In this document: piece by piece, positions 8,321-15,645 of the stretch
Layout: every line of letters starts with the position of its first letter
Position numbering within the stretch: position 1 is the stretch's first letter
Assembly (NCBI GenBank): GCA_964482235.1
Contig: CAYZWU010000010.1
Span: 1 to 64,000, forward strand
From: CAYZWU01 sp964482235
GTDB taxonomy: Bacteria > Planctomycetota > B15-G4 > CAYZWU01
DNA length: 64,000 bases
Direction: 5' to 3'
The notes under the pieces: generated by a model
Seen by the model: only the letters and a program-made list of their open reading frames with translations
The model's database searches: none
Told to the model about the DNA's origin: nothing
Translations under genes and position numbers: made by a program

Positions 8321-9206
8321 TGCGGACAGCAAGGGCGGCGAGGAGTCCAAGGGTTTTGCAGTCGACATCCCGGCCGAGACGCCGGGCTTCTTTCTCAAAG
8401 GATCGGCGCACCTCGGCTGGGGGATGAAGAACAGGCTCTCGCGCATCTTCAATCCCGAGTCGGGCCGGACGGTGATGCTCGCCTTCGATCACGGCTACAT
8501 CATGGGCCCCACGTCGGGTGTGGAGAGGATCGACCTCGCCATCCCGCCCCTGATCCCGTACGCCGACTGCCTCATGTGCACCCGCGGCGCGCTGCAGGCC
8601 TGCATCCCGCCCGAGGCGGACAAGCCGATCGTGCTTCGCAGCGGCACCGGGGCCACGGTGCTGAAGGAACTGAGCAACGAGGTGATCGGCGTCACGATCG
8701 AGGACGCCCTCCGCCTCAACGCCGCGGCGATAACCACCATGGTCTACGTGGGCGAGCAGTACGAGAAGGAATCGCTCGCCAACATGGCGCGCCTGATCAA
8801 CGAGGGGAACCGGTACGGCGTCCCCTCCCTGGCCGTGACCGCCGTGGGAAAGGAGATGAAGCGCGACGCCCGCTACCTCGGCCTGGCCACCCGCGTGGCG
8901 GCCGAGCTGGGCGCCCACTTCCTCAAGACCTATTACTGCGAGCCCGGCTTCGACGAGGTCGTTGCCGGCTGCCCCGTGCCCGTCGTGATCGCGGGCGGCA
9001 AGAAGCTGCCCGAGCCCGAGGCGCTCGAGATGGCCTGGAGGGCCGTGGATCAAGGTGCCGCGGGCGTCGACATGGGGCGCAACATCTTTCTCGCCGACGA
9101 CCCGGTGGCCATGATCCAGGCGGTGCGAGCCGTTGTCCATGACCGGGAGAAGCCGGCGGACGCTTTTGAGCTCTACAACTCGATCAAGAACGAGAGACGA
9201 GGATAA
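8313..9206 (+). CDS. lsrF: LsrF-like class I aldolase/thiolase
   Basis: A 297-residue protein very similar along its whole length to E. coli LsrF as I remember it: GWGMKNRLSRIFNPESGRTV, LAFDHGYIMGPTSGVERID, VIAGGKKLPEPEALEMAW and GVDMGRNIF are near-verbatim. Lys205 in HFLKTYYCEPGF matches the LsrF Schiff-base lysine. LsrF transfers an acetyl group from 3-hydroxy-5-phosphonooxypentane-2,4-dione (phospho-AI-2 derivative) to CoA, giving DHAP and acetyl-CoA. None of the other Lsr genes (lsrK, lsrG, the transporter, lsrR) is here; DhaK/L-like genes take the kinase position. The substrate may therefore be AI-2-like or another phosphorylated diketone or keto-sugar. Confidence 0.88.
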   Translation: MVDADSKGGEESKGFAVDIPAETPGFFLKGSAHLGWGMKNRLSRIFNPESGRTVMLAFDHGYIMGPTSGVERIDLAIPPLIPYADCLMCTRGALQACIPPEADKPIVLRSGTGATVLKELSNEVIGVTIEDALRLNAAAITTMVYVGEQYEKESLANMARLINEGNRYGVPSLAVTAVGKEMKRDARYLGLATRVAAELGAHFLKTYYCEPGFDEVVAGCPVPVVIAGGKKLPEPEALEMAWRAVDQGAAGVDMGRNIFLADDPVAMIQAVRAVVHDREKPADAFELYNSIKNERRG

Positions 9207-9260
9207 TAATCAAGAACCAGAGACAACGATAATAAAGAGAAACGAGAGACAAGGAGAATT
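9183..9260. repeat. Three imperfect 26-bp tandem repeats spanning the lsrF stop and the next ribosome binding site
   Basis: Units lie at 9183-9208, 9209-9234 and 9235-9260. All share the pattern AAGAAmsrGAGACrAsGA. The first encodes the last LsrF residues and its stop; the third provides AAGGAG, the Shine-Dalgarno of the cupin gene at 9264. Units 1 and 2 are the most alike (three or four differences by eye). Confidence 0.85.
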
Positions 9261-9263
9261 ACG

Positions 9264-9929
9264 ATGACGGAAGTGACACGACGAGAAATGATCGGCGCCG
9301 TTGCCGGGAGCGCCATCGCAATCACCGCTCTCGGTGGATGCGGCTCGGAAGGGAAGGTCGTCATGCCCAAGAACGAGGACTTCTACTCGGCCGAAGGCGT
9401 CTTCGACGAGAAGGCCGCCAAGGAAGCCTACTACGCCATGATGGAGCGTTTCGGGTATCCGATTCCCGAGCGGCTTCGCGGCGAGGATTTCTGGACGCTG
9501 GACTTCGGCCTCGGGCAGTTCGCCGAGACCGGCATGGCCGGCATCTTCTGGATCAACAGGCAGGAAGACAACTACATGGGGCACGAGATCTACCTGCTGC
9601 CCAACCAGATGATCCCAGAGCACTGGCACGTGGCCACCGAGACGGCCGGGCCGAAGATGGAGGCCTGGCAGCTGCGCTACGGCTCCGTGACCCTCTACTC
9701 CGAGGGCGAGCCCACGCCGGGTGTGGACGAGCGGATCCCGCCCCTGCACCGCGACATCGCCATAGCCAGGACCGAGCAGGTCCTGAAGCCGGGCGAGATG
9801 GGCTACCTGGCGAAGGCCGAGGCGCGGCACTTCATGCTCGCCGGGCCCGAGGGCGCCATCGTCACCGAGTACGCGACCTATCACGACATGGAGGGGCTGC
9901 GGTTCACGCACCCTGACATCAAGCTCTAG
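9264..9929 (+). CDS. Tat-exported cupin lipoprotein, D-lyxose-isomerase-like
   Basis: A 221-residue protein. The N-terminus has a twin arginine (TRREMIG), a hydrophobic run and LGGC, so a Tat signal with a lipobox (Cys near 27) is likely. The rest is one cupin barrel. HEIYLLPNQMIPEHWHVAT gives the H-x-H pair, KMEAWQLRYGSV the metal-binding Glu, and EARHFMLAGPEG the last His. Spacing and flanking sequence resemble the cupin D-lyxose/D-mannose ketol-isomerases, which are normally cytoplasmic. It sits 57 bases after lsrF, separated by the 26-bp repeats. A periplasmic sugar isomerase that feeds the kinase is possible; a non-catalytic sugar-binding role is the alternative. Confidence 0.7.
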   Translation: MTEVTRREMIGAVAGSAIAITALGGCGSEGKVVMPKNEDFYSAEGVFDEKAAKEAYYAMMERFGYPIPERLRGEDFWTLDFGLGQFAETGMAGIFWINRQEDNYMGHEIYLLPNQMIPEHWHVATETAGPKMEAWQLRYGSVTLYSEGEPTPGVDERIPPLHRDIAIARTEQVLKPGEMGYLAKAEARHFMLAGPEGAIVTEYATYHDMEGLRFTHPDIKL

Positions 9930-10082
9930 CAGGCCGCCCCAAAAGATCCGCTTTCGGACCGAATGATTTTTTCAGCGGTCTTTGGCCGCTCTTCGGCTCG
10001 ATCGATCCTGCTGATTATCCGGACGTCCTCGCGCCTGCCGGGCAGGCGACGAGGGTCTCCGGCCCGAACCTGGAGTCAGACG

Positions 10083-13000
10083 ATGACGACTCGAATAACG
10101 TGCAAAACAGGACTGTCCCTTCTCGCAGCGGTTCTCCTTCTTGCTCTTGCGGCAGGCGCCGCCCCGCAGGCCGATTCCGGCAAGGAGAAGCAGCCGAAGT
10201 CGGATTTCTTCGTGAAGAAAGGCACATGGCCGGAGACGATGTTCGCCTCGCGGGCCTGCTTTCTCAATAAGGGCGAGGAGTTCGACGTGACCTGCGGGCC
10301 GTGGTTCGCAACGGCTCCCCAGGCCGCGAAAGCCTTCATTGACACTGCTTTTCCCGAGGAGGGCGTCGATCTCGAGGCCAGCGATGCCCAGGGCAAGAAG
10401 CTCTGGAAGAAGCGGGGCAAGTACATTGACGGCATCCCTCACGGTCTGCCGCTGAAGGACCGCGCGGCGACCTACCTCTACAGGACGATCACGGCCAGGG
10501 AGGCCGTCACGCTCTCCGCATCGCTCGGCAGCGACGACGGGCTGGAGGTCTGGCTCAACGGCAAGAAGATCCTCTCGAGAGACGTGGCGCGCGGCCTCGG
10601 CCGCAACCAGGACCGCGTCGATCTCGAGCTGAAGGCCGGCGAGAACGCCTTCCTCTTCAAGGTCTACAACATCTCCGGCGGCCACGGATTCTACTTCAAC
10701 CTGAAGGAGGATCCGCTCCTCGCCCTCTGGAACGACGTGAAGAGGTTCTTTCCTCGCGAGGCGCTCTGGATGGAGCGCGATCTCCCGTCGGGCGGGCAGT
10801 ACGAGTGGTTCCGGCCGGACGAGTCCGACAAGGCCGAGGGGAAGATGATCAAGAGCCTGCTCGAGGATCTCGGCGACGCCGGGAAGATCGTGGCTCTCAG
10901 GCTCGAGGCCTGCCCGAAGCCGGAGGCCGGCGCACCCAGCGCGGAGCGGCTCAGCGCCTACGCCAACGGGTGCCGGATCCGCGACGCGATCGCGCGGATC
11001 GAGCGCGCCGACACGGCGGCGCTGCGCCGGGCGATCGAGGATCTCATCGCCACCTACCCGGAGCGATACAAGCAGGGGAAGAGCTTCCTGGCGCGTCTCG
11101 ACGAGATCGAGAAGATCTTCTGCGGGCTGGACGACATCGGCGCCCCGCTCCTGGCGCAGACGGCCGAGCAGCACGCCGACGCCTTCGAGAAGCTGCGGGC
11201 CGAGGCCCTCCTGGCCAATCCGCTCGTCGACTTCGACCGCATCCTTCTCGTGAAGAGGAAGGCGAACAGCCCCAAGCTCGGACTTCCCCAGAACTGGCAG
11301 GGGAACTGCTCTCTCCCGCGCAGCGGATTCGACGACGAGCTCGCCACGCTCACACTCGCCGACCCGGCGGCCGGGCCGGCCACTCTCTTCAAGCCGAAGA
11401 AGCCGGCATTCATCGGCGACGTGGATCTGCACTTTGGCGGCGACAGGATGCTCTTCTCGTCGATAGGCAGCCACAACCGGTGGCAGATCTTCGAGGTCGA
11501 CGCCGGGGGGAAGGCGGTCCGCCAGGTGACGCCCGGCCTCTACGACGATGTGGACAACTACGACGCCTGCTACCTGCCCGACGGCCGGATCATCTTCGAC
11601 TCCACGCGCTGCTTCCAGGGCATCCCCTGCGTGGGCGGCAACGACCAGGTGGCCAACCTCTACATCATGGACAGCGACGGCGGCGGCGTGCGGCAGCTCT
11701 GCTTCGACCAGGATCACGACTGGTGCCCCACGGTGCTCAACAACGGACGCGTGCTCTTCACCCGGTGGGAGTACTCGGACACGCCCCATTACTTCTCCCG
11801 TCTCCTCTTTCACATGAATCCCGACGGGACGGGGCAGATGGAGTATTACGGGAGCAACTCGTTCTGGCCGAACTCGCTCTTCTACGCCCGGCCGATCCCG
11901 GAGCACCCCACCCGGTTCGTGGCCATCGTGTCGGGGCACCACGGCGTGCCGCGGATGGGCGAGCTCGTTCTCTTCGATCCGGCCAGGGGGCGGCGCGAGG
12001 CCGACGGCGTGATCCAGCGGATTCCGGGCTTCGGCAAGAAGGTCGAGCCCGTGATCGTCGACCAGCTGGTGAACAACTCGTGGCCGCGCTTCCTCCACCC
12101 CTATCCGCTGAGCGGCAAGCTGTTCCTCGTGTCGTGCAAGCCCTCGCCGGACAGGCCCTGGGGCATCTACCTGGCCGACATCTTCGACAACCTGATCTGC
12201 CTCTGCGAGGAGCCGGGGTTCGCGCTCGTCGAGCCGATTCCCCTGAAGGCAACGAAGGTGCCGCCCGTGATCCCCGACAGGGTGCGGACCGATACGAGCG
12301 ACGCGGTGATCTACCTCTCCGACGTCTACCAGGGGAACGGCCTCGACTCGGTGCCGCGCGGCACGGTGAAGAAGCTGCGCGTCTTCGAGTTCCATTACGC
12401 CTACAACAACATGGGCGGCCACGCGCACATCGGCGTGGAGGGGCCGTGGGACGTGCACCGCATCATGGGAACCGTCCCGGTCCTCGAGGACGGGTCCGGT
12501 GCCTTCGTGGTGCCGGCCAACACGCCGATCGCCGTGCAGCCTCTCGACGAGCAGGGCCGGGCGGTCCAGGTGATGCGGAGCTGGTTCACCGCCATGCCCG
12601 GCGAGGCCCTCTCCTGCGTGGGCTGCCACGAATCGCAGAACCAGGGCCCGCCGAGCCGGATGAGCCAGGCCGCCCTGCGCACGCCGTCGGCCATCGAGCC
12701 GTGGTACGGCCCGACGCGGGGATTCAGCTTCAAGCGCGAGGTGCAGCCCGTTCTGGACAAGTTCTGCGTGGGGTGCCACAACGGCGAGCCGCGCCGTGAC
12801 GGCCGCTCGATTCCCGACCTCTCGGCCAAGGAGAAGAACGGGTGGGGCAACTTCACGCCCTCCTACCTGGCGCTCCATCCCTACGTGCGAAGGCCCGGAC
12901 CGGAGAGCGACTACCGGCTGCAGAGGCCCCTCGAGTTTCATGCCAGCACGAGCGAGCTGGTCCAGATGCTCACGAAGGGGCATCACGGCGTGACGCTAGA

Positions 13001-14147
13001 CGATGAAGGCTGGGACAGGCTGGTGACCTGGATCGACCTCAACGTTCCGGATCACGGGACGTGGGCCGAGCAGGCGGCGATCCCCCGAAACCTGCACAAG
13101 CGCCGGCTCGAGATGCGCGCCCTCTATGCCGGCCGGCCGGAGGATCCCGAGGCGATCCCGGAAATCGAGCGGCAGCCCGTCGAGTTCGTGAAGCCCCGGC
13201 CCGAGTCGAGAGTCGCCCCGCTACCGGAGGAGATCCGCTGCGCGGGCTGGCCCTTCGGCGGCGAGGAGGCGAAGAGGAGGCAGTCCGCGGGTGCCGGCAG
13301 CCTGCCGCTCACGAAGAGGGTGGACCTGGGCGGCGGCATCTCCATGGATTTCGTCCTCGTTCCTGCGGGAGAGTTCCTCATGGGCGATCCGGACGGCTGC
13401 AGGGACGAGATCCCGTGCGCGCCCGTTGCGATCGAGAAACCGTTCTACATCGGGAAGACCGAGGTGACGCTGAAGCAGTTTGCCTGCTTCGACTCGGAGC
13501 ACCACAACGGTTTTCTCGATCAGCGCCACAAGGACCACACCACGCCCGGCTACCCGGTGCACAAGCCGTCCATGCCGGTGATCCGCGTTTCCTGGGATCA
13601 GGCGATGGCCTACTGCCGCTGGCTCGAGAGCGTGACGGGCCAGGCATGCAGCCTGCCCACCGAGGCGGAGTGGGAATGGGCATGCCGCGCCGGTGCGGAA
13701 ACGGCGTTCCACTACGGAACGGCCGAGACCGACTTTGCGCCATTTGCCAACCTGGCCGACGCGTCGACGAGCCGGCTGGCCGTGACCGGAGTGAACCCCC
13801 ATCCCATCGCGAATCCGAACCAGTACCAGGACTATCTGCCCAAGGAGGCGCGCTTCGACGACGGCGAGCGGCTGATGGCCGAAGCGGGGAAGTACCAGCC
13901 CAACGCCTGGGGCCTCAATGACATGCACGGCAACGTGTGGGAGTGGACGCTTTCGAGCTATCGCTCCTATCCCTATCGCGCCGACGACGGCCGCAACGAC
14001 GGCGTCACCCGCGACGACAAGGTGGTGCGCGGCGGATCGTGGCGCGACAGGCCGATACGCGCTCGCGCCGGTTTCCGCCTGGCCTACAGGCCTTACCAGC
14101 GCGTGTTCAACGTGGGTTTCCGGATCGTTCTTCCCGCTGAAGAGTGA
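10083..14147 (+). CDS. Exported HzsA-like cytochrome fused to a SUMF1/EgtB/PvdO-type domain
   Basis: ATG at 10083 starts a clear signal peptide (GLSLLAAVLLLALAAGAAP) and replaces an upstream ATG at 9963 in unconserved sequence. The mature 1354-residue protein has, in order, a PA14/galactose-binding-like region (about 120-215, SDDGLEVWLNGKK), a hydrazine-synthase-alpha-like propeller (about 435-780), two haem c motifs CVGCH at 845-849 and 895-899, and a C-terminal formylglycine-generating-enzyme-like domain (about 1080-1354; MDFVLVPAGEFLMGD, LPTEAEWEWACRAG, HGNVWEWT, RGGSW). The active-site cysteine pair of true FGE is absent after RGGSW, so formylglycine formation is unlikely. It is a periplasmic redox or binding protein; hydrazine synthesis is not implied. 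It continues the catabolic transcript. Confidence 0.85.
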   Translation: MTTRITCKTGLSLLAAVLLLALAAGAAPQADSGKEKQPKSDFFVKKGTWPETMFASRACFLNKGEEFDVTCGPWFATAPQAAKAFIDTAFPEEGVDLEASDAQGKKLWKKRGKYIDGIPHGLPLKDRAATYLYRTITAREAVTLSASLGSDDGLEVWLNGKKILSRDVARGLGRNQDRVDLELKAGENAFLFKVYNISGGHGFYFNLKEDPLLALWNDVKRFFPREALWMERDLPSGGQYEWFRPDESDKAEGKMIKSLLEDLGDAGKIVALRLEACPKPEAGAPSAERLSAYANGCRIRDAIARIERADTAALRRAIEDLIATYPERYKQGKSFLARLDEIEKIFCGLDDIGAPLLAQTAEQHADAFEKLRAEALLANPLVDFDRILLVKRKANSPKLGLPQNWQGNCSLPRSGFDDELATLTLADPAAGPATLFKPKKPAFIGDVDLHFGGDRMLFSSIGSHNRWQIFEVDAGGKAVRQVTPGLYDDVDNYDACYLPDGRIIFDSTRCFQGIPCVGGNDQVANLYIMDSDGGGVRQLCFDQDHDWCPTVLNNGRVLFTRWEYSDTPHYFSRLLFHMNPDGTGQMEYYGSNSFWPNSLFYARPIPEHPTRFVAIVSGHHGVPRMGELVLFDPARGRREADGVIQRIPGFGKKVEPVIVDQLVNNSWPRFLHPYPLSGKLFLVSCKPSPDRPWGIYLADIFDNLICLCEEPGFALVEPIPLKATKVPPVIPDRVRTDTSDAVIYLSDVYQGNGLDSVPRGTVKKLRVFEFHYAYNNMGGHAHIGVEGPWDVHRIMGTVPVLEDGSGAFVVPANTPIAVQPLDEQGRAVQVMRSWFTAMPGEALSCVGCHESQNQGPPSRMSQAALRTPSAIEPWYGPTRGFSFKREVQPVLDKFCVGCHNGEPRRDGRSIPDLSAKEKNGWGNFTPSYLALHPYVRRPGPESDYRLQRPLEFHASTSELVQMLTKGHHGVTLDDEGWDRLVTWIDLNVPDHGTWAEQAAIPRNLHKRRLEMRALYAGRPEDPEAIPEIERQPVEFVKPRPESRVAPLPEEIRCAGWPFGGEEAKRRQSAGAGSLPLTKRVDLGGGISMDFVLVPAGEFLMGDPDGCRDEIPCAPVAIEKPFYIGKTEVTLKQFACFDSEHHNGFLDQRHKDHTTPGYPVHKPSMPVIRVSWDQAMAYCRWLESVTGQACSLPTEAEWEWACRAGAETAFHYGTAETDFAPFANLADASTSRLAVTGVNPHPIANPNQYQDYLPKEARFDDGERLMAEAGKYQPNAWGLNDMHGNVWEWTLSSYRSYPYRADDGRNDGVTRDDKVVRGGSWRDRPIRARAGFRLAYRPYQRVFNVGFRIVLPAEE

Positions 14148-14191
14148 GCCGACGCCGGTCAACGGGCAGCGAGAGAAGAAGGCAGGATCGA

Positions 14192-15349
14192 ATGACGAAC
14201 AAAGAGCCGCGCGACACCCTCTTTTCACGGAGTTTCGATTCGTCCGGAACGGACCGGATCTCGATCCCCCGGGCCGACGGGGAGGAGCTCTTCTTCACCG
14301 CCACGATCGTCGACAATGAGGCGCCCGAAGAGATGCTGGTTCGCGCCGCCTCGGCCGTGGCGTCCTGCGACGCGCGGATCATCTCCCAGGACGTGCTCGG
14401 CATGAAGGGCCTCGGCGTGGATGGAAAGGCGGCTCTCGAGCGTGCCTTCGGCCCCCCGACGTGGCCCGTCACCTGGATCGAGAACAGGGGGACGCTGCCG
14501 CGCGATGGGGGCGGATCGGGGGGAGGGCTCTGCGGCACGCAGATCTGGGCGAAGGCCAAAACGGGCCTCGAGCGCGTGGAGAGCGAAGGCCGCATCGTCG
14601 GGACGACCTGGACCGGCTCCGGCATGACGTGGTGCCGTCTCGGCGGCCTGCGGCCCGCCGATGCGTCGGCCTCGCGCGTCGAGCAGGCCGCTTCGCTGCT
14701 CGAGGGGATGGCGGGCATCCTGAAGAGCGAGGGCATGGACTTCGACAACGTGGCGCGCACCTGGTTCTTCTTTGACGACATCCTTGCCTGGTACGGCGAC
14801 TTCAACACCACGCGCGATGCGTTCTTCCGATCGCGCGGCGTCTTCGACGGCCTGGTGCCGGCCAGCACCGGGATCGGCGGTGCGGACCGGAGCGGACCGG
14901 CCCTGGAAGCGGGGCTCCTGGCCGTGGCGCCTGCCGCGGGCGCGAAGGTGCCCATCCCCGTGCCGTCGCCCCTGCAGTGTCCGGCCATCGAGTACGGAAG
15001 CTCCTTCAGCCGCGCGGTGGAGATCGGCCTCGAGGGAGAGAAGCGGCTCCTCGTCTCGGGCACGGCCAGCATCGATCCCGACGGGAACGCGATGCACCTC
15101 GACGACACGAAAGCGCAGGTCGCCCGCACCATGGACGTGGTGCATGCGATCCTCGAGTCGCGGGGCGCGGGGTGGCGGGACGTGGTCCGCGCCATCGTCT
15201 ACTTCAAGGACGGCGAGAAGATACCTCTCTTCCACGAGTGGTCCGCGGCCGCCGGGATAGATCCTCTTCCCGCCCTCTTCATGCAGAACGATGTCTGCTG
15301 GGACGAGCTGCTCTTCGAGATCGAGGTGGATGCTCTCTTTGCAGGGTGA
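14192..15349 (+). CDS. RidA/YjgF-superfamily protein, chorismatase-like tandem architecture
   Basis: ATG at 14192 was chosen; an in-frame ATG at 14144 overlaps the previous gene. The 385-residue protein has a divergent RidA-type N-terminal half and a clearer C-terminal one. The latter has FSRAVEIGLEGEKRLLVSGT, DDTKAQVARTMDVVHAIL and WRDVVRAIVYFKD, the family order of strand, helix and strand. FkbO/Hyg5 chorismatases share this double-RidA layout, but so do many unassigned planctomycete proteins. No catalytic claim is safe; the single Rid arginine could not be placed. It is the last gene before the inverted-repeat element, which begins inside its stop codon. Confidence 0.7.
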   Translation: MTNKEPRDTLFSRSFDSSGTDRISIPRADGEELFFTATIVDNEAPEEMLVRAASAVASCDARIISQDVLGMKGLGVDGKAALERAFGPPTWPVTWIENRGTLPRDGGGSGGGLCGTQIWAKAKTGLERVESEGRIVGTTWTGSGMTWCRLGGLRPADASASRVEQAASLLEGMAGILKSEGMDFDNVARTWFFFDDILAWYGDFNTTRDAFFRSRGVFDGLVPASTGIGGADRSGPALEAGLLAVAPAAGAKVPIPVPSPLQCPAIEYGSSFSRAVEIGLEGEKRLLVSGTASIDPDGNAMHLDDTKAQVARTMDVVHAILESRGAGWRDVVRAIVYFKDGEKIPLFHEWSAAAGIDPLPALFMQNDVCWDELLFEIEVDALFAG

Positions 15350-15448
15350 TACCGAGCCCGCGCAATCTCCGCCATATTCGGGTGCGAATGTACCGAACTT
15401 GTGTGCGGCGTTGTCTGAATATGGCGGAGATTGCGCGGGCTCGGTATC
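15348..15448. repeat. Inverted-repeat element, copy A
   Basis: Left arm 15348-15379 and right arm 15417-15448 are perfect reverse complements over 32 bases; the loop is about 37 bases. The arm begins GATACCGAGCCCGCGCAATC. The same arm sequence occurs at 18170-18276. The first bases of the left arm are part of the TGA stop of the RidA-like gene. No T run follows, so it is not a standard intrinsic terminator. Confidence 0.92.
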
Positions 15449-15474
15449 GCGGTATCGCGGCGTATCAAAAATAT

Positions 15475-15503
15475 TTGATTTTACTTATCTTGTGTATTTA
15501 AAT
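15475..15503 (+). promoter_or_regulatory. Candidate sigma70-type promoter of the C25 peptidase gene
   Basis: TTGATT at 15475-15480 and TTAAAT at 15498-15503 are separated by 17 bases in a markedly AT-rich patch (about 15465-15560) between the inverted repeat and the gene. A second -10-like TATAAG at 15507 has no partner at the right distance. The leader would be about 135 bases. Confidence 0.35.
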
Positions 15504-15645
15504 TGGTATAAGTCGAAAACAAGTTCTTAAGCCGGTTTTACTTCTCAATTCGGTGCCTTTCGCAATGACGGAGAGCGTGAAGCGCGTCTTTGCTTCTCTC
15601 TGATCCTCTCTTCCCCTGTCGTTGCCAGCAAAAAGGAGATTCGGT

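Noticed and set aside
8313..9206. The lsrF gene as proof of an AI-2 quorum-sensing uptake operon
   Set aside because: No LsrK, LsrR, LsrG or Lsr transporter is present in the window, so only the aldolase similarity is claimed.
9183..9260. The 26-bp repeats as a CRISPR array
   Set aside because: Units are directly adjacent with no spacers, and the first is coding.
9972..12986. A 1004-codon minus-strand open frame opposite the HzsA-like gene
   Set aside because: Its product is low-complexity and rich in Arg, Gly, His and Glu, as expected for the antisense of a GC-rich gene; the plus-strand frame has signal peptide, haem motifs and domain matches.
10083..14147. The HzsA-like protein as evidence of anammox metabolism
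   Set aside because: HzsA-related propellers occur in many non-anammox genomes; no HzsBC genes are present.
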